Assembly (NCBI RefSeq): GCF_024139115.2 | Contig: NC_085140.1 | Coordinates: 296,885,293-296,949,292 of the forward strand | DNA: 64,000 bases | From: Armigeres subalbatus | Lineage: Eukaryota; Arthropoda; Insecta; Diptera; Culicidae | Direction: 5' to 3' | Shown: positions 47,480-58,795 of the stretch, piece by piece | Position numbering within the stretch: position 1 is the stretch's first letter | Layout of the letters: every line of letters begins with the position of its first letter | Translations under genes and position numbers: made by a program | Notes under the pieces: model-generated | Told to the model about the DNA's origin: nothing | The model's database searches: none | The model's input: only the letters and a program-made list of their open reading frames with translations

Positions 47480-47901
47480 CTAAATATTTACATTAAGAAT
47501 TTGATATCCTAAATTGGAACTAGCGCCCTAATAGCATCCTGGTCCGAATGCAAGCAACGGACCGTAAACTTTTCTCTACACTCACCAAAGCGTTCATGTA
47601 AGGTTTTTATTCCGGCCAGACGGTGGACCTCGAGGAGTATTGAGGATCATCCTCAGGAATTTGTTTTGGACCCGTTGAGGTGGTGGGTTTTAGTGCAGCT
47701 CTCCCAGACCGGCATGCCGTATTCGATCACAGGGATAATGATTTGCTTGTAGACAGCAAGCTTATTTATCAGGGACAATGACGACCGACGGTTAATCAAA
47801 GGGTACAGTAGTTTCAACAAAACGTTACACTTCGTCACCTTCTTGTTAACCTGAAAATAAGCTTGCTGTCGAGGGTCAAGCCGAAGTAGTCGGCCTCATT
47901 G
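47480..47901 (-). pseudogene. Jockey-clade LINE, 3' part of reverse transcriptase
   Basis: On the minus strand it encodes EADYFGLTLDSKL next to the insertion point. After a frameshift it encodes KCNVLLKLLYPLINRRS, VIEYGMPVWESC and KTHHLNGSK, which are the thumb-side motifs of Jockey-type reverse transcriptases. It joins the upstream part at 49507 if the insertion at 47902-49506 is removed. Confidence 0.85.
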
Positions 47902-49506
47902 CACTATGGTCCAGGATACAGATTTACGCGGAAAGATGCATTTTACGCCAAAACTATATTTTTTAGAAAAAACTGTTATTCTACAGAATTATTCGAAATA
48001 GTAAGGCCATCATTATGGTTCTACCAAAAAACAGAGTGGTCCATCATATAAAAAAAATTAGATAATATTTTTTTTATTTCTCGGAATATTGACATGTTAT
48101 GTTCTACAAAGTTGTAGCGTAGCTTATTCCAATCAATTTTGCTGAAAAAACTTTTTCTGTAGCTCTTAAGTTGGCTGATTTAGAGCAATTTTACCTAATT
48201 GGATTAGGGTGTACCTAAAAAAAACAGTATTTTTGATCTACTTTTTTTGTTTTACATTTCTCGAAAAAGTCGTCTTTAGGTGACTTTTAGAGCTCAAAAA
48301 AATACAACTTTTGGTGGGTAAATATGCTCAATATCTTTTTCCGATCAAAAGTTATAATCGTTTTTCTGTCAAATTTTTTTCATAAGTTGATATCTCCGGT
48401 TAGGGCAGACCAAAAAAATATATTTACACGGCATTTGAAAGAGAAATTAATATTCTTTATTATGTCAAAAAATTGGGGATATGTTATTTTTTTATCTCAA
48501 GTTTCTTGGGCCCTTATTATAGAGTTACTGAAAAATAGGGTGGGCCATTTTATAAAAATGTGAAATTTTATTTTTTTTATTTTGCGGAAAATTGACATAA
48601 AATGTTCCACATAGTTGTAGCGCAGCTTTTTCCCATCAACTTTGCTATATAAACTTTTTATGTAGCTCTTAAGCTCACTTGTTTAGAGTAATTTTACTTA
48701 CCAGGATTAGGGTGTCCCTCAAAAAAGAATATTTATGATCTGCTCATTTCATTTTTTATTTTTCACGGATGTCATCTTCTGAAAACTTTTGGGGCTTTTT
48801 AAAACGCGTGTTTTGCTATAAGAATATCGTCTGTATCTTCTTCCGTTGTCGAGTTTTATCAATTTATTTGAAAAAACATGATTTTAGTAAAATTGATGAA
48901 ACTTGAGATAAAAAAATAACATATCCCCAATTTTTTGACATAATAAAGAATATTAATTTCTCTTTCAGATGCCGTGTGAATATATTTTTTTGGTCTGCCC
49001 TAAACAGAGATATCAACTCATGAAAAAAATGTAATTTTGACAGAAGAACGATGATAACTTTTGATCGGAAAAAGATATTGAGCGTATTTGCCCATCAAAA
49101 GTTGCATTTTTTTGAGCTCTAAAAATCACCTGAAGACGACTTTTTCGAGAAATGTAAAACAAAAAAAGGAGATAAAAAATACTGTTTTTGTGAGGTACAC
49201 CCTAATCTAATTAGGTAAAATTGTTCTAAATCAGCCAACTTAAGAGCTACAGAAAAACTTTTTTTAGCAAAATTGATTGGAATAAGCTGCGCTACAACTT
49301 GTAGAACATAACATGTCAATATTCCGAGAAATAAAAAAAATATTTTCTAATTTTTTTCATATGATGGGCCACCCTATTTTTTGGTAGAACCATAATGATG
49401 GCCTTACTATTTCGAACAATTTTGTAGAACAACAGTTTTTTCTAAAAAATATAGTTTTGGCGTAAAATTCATCTTTCCGCGTAAATCTGTATCCTGGACC
49501 ATAGTG
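47902..49506. mobile_element. 1.6-kb foldback element inserted in the Jockey LINE
   Basis: The ends CACTATGGTCCAGG and CCTGGACCATAGTG extend into arms of about 600 bp that pair around 48704. The 4-bp ATTG flanks both sides. Removing it and one ATTG restores the Jockey reading frame (WAN then EADYFGL). The CACTA-like end fits a CMC-type (CACTA/Chapaev) element by inference. No transposase. The 385-bp loop (about 48513-48896) contains a diverged copy of part of the arm. Confidence 0.88.
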
Positions 49507-49935
49507 ATTGGCCCATTCAACATTCGTGCCATTGAGGACGATTTTACAGTCCCCAGGCGGAACATGTTTAGGGGATTTAGAGTGGGGGAAAATGATGACC
49601 TGGGTCTTCGCCGCGTTGATACAGATCTTCCAGCTGGTGAGGTACTCTGTCAGGGCATCCAGGCCTCGTTGGAGTTTTGCCACTAGCGCTCTGATCACTC
49701 TGCCGTTGTAGACGATGGAGGTTTTATCTGCGAACAGAGACAGAATGCCGCCTTCTGGAGGTTCTGGCATGTCGGAGGTGAACAGATTGAAAAGCAAGGG
49801 CCCGAGGATACTGATTGAGACCCGGAATGTCCTTGCAGACAAGTAATTGTTGACGATTTTCACCAGATAGCTGGGAAGATTGTAGCGCTGTAGTTAGCAC
49901 AGCCTGGGAGAGCGCGGATCTTATTGGAAAAATCA
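49507..49935 (-). pseudogene. Jockey-clade LINE, central reverse transcriptase part
   Basis: Minus-strand peptide includes SILGPLLFNLFTSDMP, LSLFADKTSIVYNG, LTEYLTSWKICINAAKTQV and IIFPHSKSPKHV. The catalytic box reads FADK where active enzymes have FADD, so the enzyme is dead. The segment joins directly to the endonuclease linker, so the fingers and most of the palm (over 1 kb in a full element) are deleted. Confidence 0.88.
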
Positions 49936-50838
49936 CTATTTCTGAGGTCCACCATTCTGGCCTGGATTACTTTTGTCAAGCGATTGCAACGGGTTTTGAG
50001 TGCATGTATATTGGTACTGTCTGCAAACTACGTTGCGAAGACGAATGAGATCTTTGGTGAGGCTGTCAATGGTAAGGGTGTTGCATACCTGACGAGCCAT
50101 TGGAACATGATGCTCTCTGGCCACCGAGATTGCCTCTTTGATGGCGCACAGTTGGCGGTCGATACTTTCTGGCGTCTCCGGACGCACCTCGTAGTCGATG
50201 GTGGTGTCAACGTACTGCTGGAAGCGCTGCCAGTTCACTCGATGGAAGTTCCTTCCGGAGAGTTGGTGACGGTTGATCGACGAACCGATTTCGGCCACCA
50301 CCGGGTGGTGATCCGAGCTGACCTCCTGGTACATGATCGGTTGTGAGATGTGATCGTTCATGTTGGTTATGAACAGGTCTAACGTTGCGTGGACTCCGGA
50401 CCGACTCAGCCGAGTGGGGGAATCCGGGCTCAGGATTGTGAAGTGACCTACCTTCATGTCGTTGCTCCAGATGGTACCGTTTCGATTGCCGCGACTGTTT
50501 CCCCAGGCTTGATGCTTCGCGTTAAAGTCACCGGCAATGATGTACTGACCTTGCCGCCGCGTATGCTTGATAACGTCCCTCCGAAGGGCGGCCGATGGAC
50601 CATCGATGTCTTTGGCTTGATTTCGGCAGTAGGCCGCTACGCGGATTATTACTCCGACGGAAGTGTTGACTTCTACCCCAACGGCATCGATGATCTTGAG
50701 CTGCAGACTTGGCAGCAGACGATAATTGACGTTGTTCCTAAGCGCGATAGCCACACGTCCTCCCCTGGAGTTGGACCGATCGAGTCTCAGCAATAGTCGA
50801 ATAGCATAGACATTTAGTTCCTGTTCAGTCTCATGCAA
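49936..50838 (-). pseudogene. Jockey-clade LINE, apurinic-like endonuclease domain
   Basis: A 300-residue open frame on the minus strand. NSRGGRVAIALRNN near its N-terminus, QYIIAGDFNAKHQAWGN and SDHHPVVAEIG are the endonuclease active-site blocks of Jockey-type LINE ORF2 (metal- and DNA-binding Asp, Asn and His). The first 40 or so residues of the domain, with the catalytic Glu, are missing, so it is 5'-truncated. It has stayed open for 300 codons, which suggests a rather young insertion. Retroelement protein, not a host gene. Confidence 0.9.
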
Positions 50839-50839
50839 T

Positions 50840-51149
50840 CACAACAGGCTGTTTGAGTCACCTTAACTTCGTTGTCAGGAAAACAAAACAAACTGTTTAT
50901 CGCTCGCCCCGTCACTTCGAAAGCAATGCTATTTATGAAATCGTATTATGCGACGACCGTTTGTTATCATAGATATTTATATAGATGTTTTTGAAAATTT
51001 GAACCTCATCAATGCTCAATTGGTTGTCGTGAGGGTCATTGGCGCTACCAACAATGTGAAGAACAGAAATAAACTTAGCTTAGTGGTTCAAAATCATAGT
51101 GCTTTGCTTCTCAAATTCCCCCAATCGTATAATGATGAAAAAAATTTTT
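50840..51149. other. Spacer, no gene seen
   Basis: Short AT-rich stretch between the LINE and the hAT transposase tail. Confidence 0.5.
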
Positions 51150-51365
51150 TTAAAGATCCGTCTTGAGCTTTAGTAACATAATATCTTCCAGAGTGTCATC
51201 AGCAAGTCCTGTTCTCAAATCAGATAGCACCAAGCCTAATGCACTAAATGCTCGTTCAACCGATACCTGGTTAGAAGGTGTAGCTAAAATAGCTACCGCC
51301 ATAATCATCAATTCTGGATGCGTTGATTTCTTCAGCAGCCAATGACTCCAGGTATCATAATCAGG
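51150..51365 (-). pseudogene. hAT transposase C-terminal dimerisation fragment
   Basis: Minus strand reads PDYDTWSHWLLKKSTHPEL, then MAVAILATPSNQVSVERAFS and SDLRTGLADDTLEDIMLLKL, ending at a stop complementary to 51150-51152. The alanine-rich AILATP, the SVERAFS block and the final leucine pattern are the hATC dimerisation signature. A frameshift lies just upstream, near 51365, and I could not find the catalytic core. It is a relic of an autonomous hAT element. Confidence 0.82.
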
Positions 51366-51628
51366 TCAGGAGAAGGTTGAACATTTTTCTTGGTTTTCAA
51401 TTGATGAATGCGTTGCGTTGTAGCTGTGATAAATTTCTAAAAAAAATGCACAATAATATTGGGGTAGGTATTAATATTTCCAGTATTCTCCTCTGAGCGA
51501 TGTTATGAAATAATCGGAATCAATCAGAATTCCATGCCAGGGTATATGACTCAAATATTCATATATTGAAGATCTACCCGAAATGATGCCACCAAACGGC
51601 TTTCTCACTTTCGGTTATTATGCTAAAT

Positions 51629-52034
51629 TAGGAATGGGCGATACCGATACGATATATCGGGAATCGATATTTTCGCTCCGATTAATCGATATTTCGTATC
51701 GATTTTTTTAAGTTCGATATTTGACTGTATCGATTTTTTCTAGCGGATATCGGATTTCGATTTATTGAATTCCAAAAATATAGCACATTAGGCACAATCT
51801 GTTAAAAACTGCGAAACAGCGAAACTTTGATGTGCGATTCGATGACCTGAAATGAAAAATCTAAACTAACCCTGTTTTTTTTTTTTTTTTTTTTCTCTTG
51901 CTTTTAATTTTTCGGGCGTATCGATATATCGGAATATCGATGTTTCAACGCCGATATTTTTCGGCATCGATTTTTCGACAATAAAAACATCGATTCGACA
52001 GTATCGATATTTTTCCGAAAAACGCCCATTCCTA
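51629..52034. mobile_element. hAT MITE with TATCGATA repeats, 406 bp
   Basis: Ends TAGGAATGGGCG and CGCCCATTCCTA with a perfect 8-bp target duplication TGCTAAAT (51621-51628 and 52035-52042). The subterminal zones are packed with ATCGATA-type motifs on both sides. A poly-T run sits at about 51873-51893. Confidence 0.93.
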
Positions 52035-52042
52035 TGCTAAAT

Positions 52043-53335
52043 AGTCAAAAACAACAATAATTGTTCTCAATATATTATTTAATCCATCCAAAGTTTCGTG
52101 CCAATTTTCCTAATCTCGGCTCTGGTGAATGCTTTTTCAGCCCATGAAATGGTGGTGCATTATTCACTGTAAATCGTTTGTAAAAGCCTTAAGGTAGGCA
52201 ATTATAATGTGCTGAATCAAGTGACAATCGTCAACCATATTTTGACAACGAGTCATCATATATATAATAGCCCTGTTTGTCTGTCCGGTGACTAGCCAAC
52301 GAGACGCAGCACGCGGGGAAATTCTCACAAAAAAATTAAATATTTGCAACTTCAATTCTTTTTCACTATCAGATGCAGAAAACAAAACCAGTGACAACCT
52401 TAGACAACCAGACACAGCATTTGATGAAAAAAAAATCACAGACAACAGACGTTGAAAATTTTGATTTTTTGAAAAAAAAAACTTTGAAAAAAAAACACTT
52501 GCCATGGGCGCTACTGCGTCCGCAAATAAGCTAGTGTTCTAATGTTGTTCAAAAAAGTGTTTGTTAATTGTGTCACTATACTATTGAAAAAAGTGAATTT
52601 AACACAAATGCTAAAATAGTGTAATTGTTTTCCGTTCATCTAATATGCCAAAATAGGTAAGTCCGTTTCAAAAACTACTTTATTGGGCAAAAGGGCTTGG
52701 GCTTAAGTGGTTGCTAACAAACCGAGTATTTTTTACGCAGGTTTATTGCGTTTATCAGTTGAAGAAGTGCACGAATCTTGCGTAATATAAATAAAGTCGG
52801 CTTGATATACTTTTTCAAAGAAGCATTGATAAATATCTCTACAAAACGATGTATTATTGTTGAATTATTGAATAATTTGCATGATGAGCCAACGTTGCAT
52901 CCAGGCCTAACATTACCTCCCGTTACCCTATATCTTGGTTTGTAGCAACACGTAAAATTTTTCTGGCGTGCTGTGCGTTGATTTTCTGTTTGAAGCCGTA
53001 CTCAAGTAGAACGCCTTAAAGTAGGCAATAAAATATTAGGCAAGGATGGTCTTAAATTGCCGTATCGTAAGAAAATCATTTCGACAATGTTGACAATTAC
53101 AATCAAAATAGTGTGCAACTGCCATTGACTCCTGTGATCTCTGCGGATACTGATGCATTTTGAATAAAATTACGAGCTGTGTTTCCGTCATTGGAATTAT
53201 CAACATGTAATCCTTGCTTTTCAAAAAACTTTTCCTGTATCCCTGTTTATGCATTTTAGAATTCATCTTTATACTCTGTTTTGTACCATTTTTTAAGAGA
53301 TAGCCCATATGCTTCCTTATTCGAAAAACGAACAG
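52043..53335. other. Spacer, no supported gene
   Basis: A CTTAA(G/A)GTAGGCAAT motif near 52191 recurs at 53018 and 56316 and may mark ends of a dispersed repeat. Minus-strand open frames at 52164-52505 and 53036-53308 match no family I know. Confidence 0.45.
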
Positions 53336-53339
53336 TGGG

Positions 53340-53425
53340 TAATGTCTGTGACATAACCGCTAAGTGGACGTAGGACTTGACTTGACCATGCCTTTAAGAT
53401 ACATAATATGTCCAAATTTCTCACA
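53340..53425 (-). repeat. Dispersed repeat Z, copy 1
   Basis: In reverse complement it carries GAGAAATTTGGACATATTATG and TTAAAGGCATGGTCAAG, shared with 54308-54388 on the plus strand. Confidence 0.75.
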
Positions 53426-53689
53426 TCAACTATTTTGGATAAATAATCGGCGTTGCATACCATTCCTTGGCAAAATATCCTCATCAAACCGACACAGAAA
53501 TCAAATCTACCTCGAACAAGAATCATCAAAAACAATTCAGGAAGTATCTGTACATTAGCCTCGACAGTGGCAACCTTCCCACTGAAGGACTGCCTGAAAT
53601 AAGCCACAAGTTGGCCCAGCAGGGGATGTAGGGCCTCCTAATCCGTGCGATAGCGACTGAAGGAGAACATTATTTTTAACTCTTAGAGC

Positions 53690-53930
53690 CTTGAAAAAGG
53701 CTGTTTGCTTCGGCTAAGTGCAAAAAGTAAGAAAACGATTTTTTCAAATAACCGCGAATTTCTAGTGGTGGTATAAAAAAGACTGAATGCTCTGCGAGCG
53801 AATGCACTTTTCTTTTATACCTTATTTTGAATCTTCTCTGCTTCCCAATTGGTGGGCCAATCAGCCAGTGTCTTGTATCCCGCTTCTTTGTCAGCCAAAG
53901 CGTCATCATCATCAACGCGTTCGAGAAGGG
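53690..53930 (-). promoter_or_regulatory. Promoter-like segment (TATA, CCAAT, initiator)
   Basis: Read on the minus strand there is CTGATTGGCCCACCAATTGG (two CCAAT boxes) near 53855, then GGTATAAAAG near 53817 and ATTCAGTC about 25 bp further on. The order and spacing are those of an insect pol II promoter, and the ATTCAGTC start resembles histone promoters. No coding sequence follows that I can recognise, so it may be a displaced promoter relic. Confidence 0.4.
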
Positions 53931-54307
53931 CTTCTTTTTTCCGCTTGTTGCTCACTGCTGGCGTCTATTTCCTAACGGGACTTTTCGCTTGATACAGGCC
54001 AATAAGCCGGGCAAGCGAGCTTAGAATTGCAGTTCAGGTGAGAAGTACGTGTTCTTTTCTGAGACAACATTGTTAGTAGTAGATGGAAGGAAACACCCGG
54101 ACATGGGATTTCGGGTGATAAGATTTAGAATTGGTAACATGGGGCGATCATTCAGTCACGTTCGCTTTGTGTGCGGTCAGTATCAAACAATGTTTATCTA
54201 CATATTTTTTTATCAATGCCAAAAAATCCAACATTTGATGAAAAATCGATTGATAGTTTATTAATGTTTGAGCTATTATCGGTGTTTTTTTTTATCCAAA
54301 TTAGATG

Positions 54308-54388
54308 TGAGAGATTTGGACATCTTATGAATCTTTAAAGGCATGGTCAAGCGAAGTCCTTCTTCCACTTCGCGGTTAAATCAGAAAA
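54308..54388 (+). repeat. Dispersed repeat Z, copy 2
   Basis: GAGAGATTTGGACATCTTATG and TTAAAGGCATGGTCAAGCGAAG match the inverse of 53340-53425. Confidence 0.75.
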
Positions 54389-54799
54389 ATTATCCACTGT
54401 TAGTTTTGACGCTATTTATGAAAATCACGCATAAAATTTTATCTCTAGAATATTGGATTTGGCACCCAAGTACAATTTCTATCCCGAAGGGTATTGAAAG
54501 CATTGATATTGATCTCTATTATTGGCTCTCTGAAGAACCGTTTGTTTTTTGGACATACATGCTGCATCATGTGGCTTTTCTTCAGCCTGTCTCGGCTCAG
54601 CACCGATGCCGGCCGGTCTCGGCTCGACTCTGCTGCTGCTGCCGGTATCTGCTCAGCATTGCTGCTTTGTCGGGTCTGTAGGGTGGACTGCTGATGTGCT
54701 GACTAGGTTTCGACTGATGATGGTCGCTTCGATGGTGTCGACCCGAAAAAGCGGTCGGTGCAGACTTCATTCCCTGCTAAAAGTGCTGTTCCATCGATG

Positions 54800-55215
54800 A
54801 TGCAGTTGCTTCGCTTGTCCCGGTCAGAATGAAAGGAAAAAATCGCGTTGCGCTATTTTATGGCTTCTCGGCAGACCCAGCGGCTGCTCATTCGCTGGTG
54901 TCTGCACCAATCAGAACGTGGTATCGGAATGATGCAAGAATTATGCGGTACCAATATTTATAGGTTCCCTTGAGCTGAATGTTTTTCATTGAAAACAGTT
55001 TCATGCCTATTGAAACAAGTTTTTCGGGTCTTATCAAGCATGGACATGAAAGGCATACTTGAAATCTGTCGATTGAGGGGCTTACCGCAGAAATTCGTCC
55101 ACTGAGACGAACGCTATTAACGTTTAAAATCTTTCAACACAGCGTAACGCGGTCGATTTGAATATTTTAAAATGACATCCGGTATAGTAAAGAGAGACGT
55201 AAGTCCTACGTCAAA
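54800..55215. repeat. Promoter-like tandem unit A
   Basis: Shares with 55640-56055 the segments GTCTGCACCAATCAGA, ATTTATAGGTTC, GAATGATGCAAGAAT, CTTTCAACACAGCGTAACGC and GGTATAGTAAAGAGAGACG, at 840-bp spacing. On the minus strand a CTGATTGG box precedes CCATAAAATAGCGC, a TATA-like element. No following open reading frame is recognisable. Confidence 0.75.
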
Positions 55216-55639
55216 AATATTTGGTAGGCGTACTAGCGAACACCATCCATCATAACCGGTACCATATAGTTTTTCATGAAAAGTTCCTAATTTTGAGAAA
55301 ACCCGCGTTAGATGTCTTTCGCCATATCAATTTCTGGAGGTTAACTCATGCTGGCTATTTGCGCATATACGATAGCGCCTGGCTGTGGAAGTGGCGGGTA
55401 GAAAATCAGCCACTGTCAATAATTCATCTTGTTCAGTGTTGTCATTGACAGTCTATTGTCACACCGTCGAGCCGCGCTTACTGTCCGGTAGGCTTCTCCT
55501 TTGTGCGGTGGCCTCGACAATGCCGGACCGAGAATGCCGATGATGCTGACGATTCTGCCTTGCTCTTGAGAAAGCTTAAGTTTGCGATTGCGTAGCTGAG
55601 ACGATGGAGCAACACTTCAAAAGTTCTGGCGATGCGGTT

Positions 55640-56055
55640 GCTTTGCCTGTTCTTGTCAGATCTCAAGGTCAGATTGAGAGGAAAAAAATCGTGCTGCGCT
55701 TTTTTATGCCTTCCTTACCTAGCGAGAGCTCATTCGCTGACGTCTGCACCAATCAGAGCGTGGCAATGGAATGATGCAAGAATGATGCGGTACTCATATT
55801 TATAGGTTCTCGTGAATTCAATATTTTGCTTTGAAAACAGTTTTGGGCCTATTGAAACAAGTTTTCGGATATTATCAAGCATGAATATGAAAGGCATACT
55901 TGAAAGCTGTTGATTGAGTGGTTAACTGCAGAAAACTGTTCAATAGGGCAAAAGCTATTTACGTTTGAAATCTTTCAACACAGCGTAACGCGGTCGATTT
56001 GAAAAATTTGAAATGACACCCGGTATAGTAAAGAGAGACGTAAGTCCTACGTCAA
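55640..56055. repeat. Promoter-like tandem unit B
   Basis: Second copy of the unit at 54800-55215. On the minus strand a CTGATTGG box is followed by GCATAAAAAAGCGC. The short frame reading away from it (55666-55478, minus) begins MRSDKNRQSNRIART and is not a family I recognise. Confidence 0.75.
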
Positions 56056-56079
56056 AAAAAATCCGTTTTACACCCTGTA

Positions 56080-56620
56080 TCTGAGTCTTCCCCTTAGACG
56101 TAGTTTACGTCAAAACAAATTTGGGATTGTATACAAGACATGACCGCTCGACGTAAACTACGTAAAACCAAATATAGTACACTGACTGAACTATCCCACC
56201 GACGATACTACCCAGCTTTAGCAGCATCTCCCACTCTGTGAGAGAGTAGGGGACTCCAATGTCTAGCAGCAAGGCCACCCCATTTTATACACCCCAGTTC
56301 AACACTTGATAATACCCTAAAAGTAGGCAATTACCAACAATTGGAACGCGATGCAAAGGGGATGCATGATACATGAAAGAACTAAAATTTTCAATCGTTT
56401 AGCGTTGATACTCAAAAGCTTCAATAGTACTGGCAAATTGGTGGAGAATTTATGAATCGATTGATATATAAATCTTTAAAATCCATTGTAAGATAAAGGA
56501 TCTATTAATGTTACAAATCCTACATGATTTCGTGACGGTCCAAAATTTTAAAATTTTCATTTAACACCCTGTATCAGAGTCTTCCCCTTAGACGTAGTTT
56601 ACGTCAAAAACGTATCCATG
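56080..56620. repeat. Dispersed repeat with GACGTAGTTTACGTC palindrome
   Basis: AGTCTTCCCCTTAGACGTAG occurs at about 56084 and again at about 56577, each preceded by CACCCTGTAT. TACAAGACATGACCGC near 56140 has a relative near 46285 (TACAAGACACGACCGC). Confidence 0.6.
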
Positions 56621-56624
56621 CGTG

Positions 56625-57240
56625 CAGGGCACTCATTCCAAGTTGTAGAAAATTTCCATTTAAGGGAAGCTCTCCCATTTTTTTTTTCTAAAATCGTTGA
56701 ACAAAAATGATGTACCTCCACACAGAACGCATCTTATAGCGAATGTTGTGTTTGATAGAGTATTACAAAAACCTTCGATTTGTCAAGCACTAGTATAAGT
56801 GGAAAGACATTTTTTTCTGCTTTTCCGGCTGCATCTTTATATTTTATTCCCTCTGGATTACTTGTGTAGTTCCTTGACGATTTGCAACTTTATTGGACGA
56901 CAGCACCTGGTCGATGAAGATGTTGGATTATCCCTGATAATATTTGGTCTAGCATCGAATAAAGTGGAATTCTCCCATCTGTTTCCGTTATCGTCTCTAT
57001 TACAGAGTAATACTGTTATTTAGCCACCAATATATTTTTATATGGAGGGTATGGGCTTTGGGCATGTTTTCTTATTACTTGGTACCTTCTTTCGGTCAAA
57101 CTTACAAGGCAACAGCTTAAATCAGAGTTTTATACAGAGCAAATTTCGTTTCCGACTGAATGTTGCGGTACCTAAGCTGGATACGTAATCCGTGGAAGGC
57201 CCAATTCGCAGCAGCAAAACGTCTTGTTTGAGAAACTGCA
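56625..57240. other. Spacer, no supported gene
   Basis: One open frame (56799-57023) is hydrophobic but lacks any recognisable domain or second copy. Confidence 0.45.
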
Positions 57241-57243
57241 TGT

Positions 57244-57560
57244 GTAACATTTTTGGTCAAAATGAGATTTTTATATATTCTGAATCCTTGTCCAAAAATA
57301 CGTATTCTGGCAAAAAATACGAAAAAAAAATTTGTTCAGGAATGTATGATTTTTTTTCATTTGTTTGAGAAACTAAATATGTCCAGGCACTTTGAAGAGC
57401 AATTATGGAGTACTGTTTACAGTTTTTGCACTGGAAGTGCCCCAGGATGTTGAATTTTGCCAAAATCTATTGATCTGTGTCGAAGAAATCAAAAGAATCG
57501 GTGCCAATTTGTTCAAAAACAGTTTTTTGTTTTCTCGAAAATGTGAAAAATTTCAGTTTC
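57244..57560 (+). repeat. Dispersed repeat Y, copy 2
   Basis: Colinear with 22260-22565 with scattered substitutions and small indels. Non-coding. Confidence 0.8.
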
Positions 57561-57984
57561 TCAAACAAATGATTCATATGCGACCGAATGATGATAGTGC
57601 CGTTCCTCTGCACGTCAGACCCCGACTAAAAGGTCATATCAAAATTGTATCAACATATGTTATTATGTTACACTTAATTTCTAAAACAAAATAACAAAAT
57701 TTTAAAGCAAAAATAACTAATTTATAACATAATCTGATACAAAGTATATTGTTTACTATGTAGTTGGAAATTGCTACAGGTCTTGACAGGTCTCCATATT
57801 GTGAATAACAATCAGAAATTTTGTTTTTGTCTGAATGAGATCCTTTTGCAAGAATATAAAACTCAACCCATTACAAATTAGGCACCCCTTTGAATAATAT
57901 TAGCGTTGTGATAACTATGGCAGGAAAACTTCGCTACATTCATATTTATTGCCTACTTTTGGGATATTTGATGCTAAGCAAATT

Positions 57985-58330
57985 TCAAATCATATTTTGA
58001 TAAAATATTGTTTTACATACATTTGAAATCAATCCATCTAAGGTCACAAACGAGGTTGACACTTCGTCTGCAATTCGAATACTGAATTTCAATCCATCAA
58101 GCGTTGTTGCATGTATCAGCCCAATCAGTTCCGACGGGAAACCATGTTCAGACATTATCTGCCATAACCATTTTTTTTTTAACTGAATCGTTCGATGATG
58201 CTTTGAAATCAATTAACGGATGGTGAGTCTGCAAGTTGTACTCCCGGAATTTATCAAGAATCGTCCGCAGTTAAAACAACTGATCCATTGCTGATCGGCC
58301 CCACGAAAACCTGATAAGGAAATCGCAGAC
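57985..58330 (-). pseudogene. RTE-like LINE reverse transcriptase, palm fragment
   Basis: Minus strand reads ILDKFREYNLQTHHPLIDF, then KKWLWQIMSEHGFPSELIGL and ADEVSTSFVTLDGL. The LIDFKA block is motif A of the reverse transcriptase palm and keeps its Asp. It belongs to the same RTE-like family as the 3' fragments at 12515, 13391 and 27945 but covers a different part of the protein. Frameshifts occur upstream. Confidence 0.85.
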
Positions 58331-58795
58331 AAAAGACTCATCAAGCGGTCTCATTCTAATAAAAAGAATGCTATACAAAGTACGTACAATAAAGTACGCT
58401 AAAAAACTATGTTGTATATTGTTTGTTTAAGAATCTAGCAATTTCGCATATGCCCTGCTATTACAATTTTTTTAGATTCTTATATAGAGTTGTATGAAAA
58501 TCTTACCATCGATGGTTGTTACCTGGCAGAAGCTCATGAACAGAATAACAAAACATCAGACCGCATCGTGCTTTCGTGTGTGCGGTTCTTTCTCCTTTGC
58601 GGAAGGAAGTTTTAATACACGAAGTATTTTTTTCAACGGTGCTTTAGCGCTATTTGTACCTCACTGATCCTGTTACGATCTTGCAAGGACCGTGCCTTCG
58701 TTTTACGTTGACCCGTTTGCGGAAGTAAAATTCGACAAGCGGTGGTAATCCTGCAGGGACACCGTTCTGGGAAAACTCTTAGAAGCTCAGCGTCA

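Noticed and set aside
50389..50796. 135-residue plus-strand open frame
   Set aside because: It is antisense to the Jockey endonuclease frame, which has the recognisable motifs.
53317..53607. 96-residue minus-strand frame as part of a hAT transposase
   Set aside because: No catalytic or zinc-finger motif; part of it overlaps a dispersed repeat also found at 54308.
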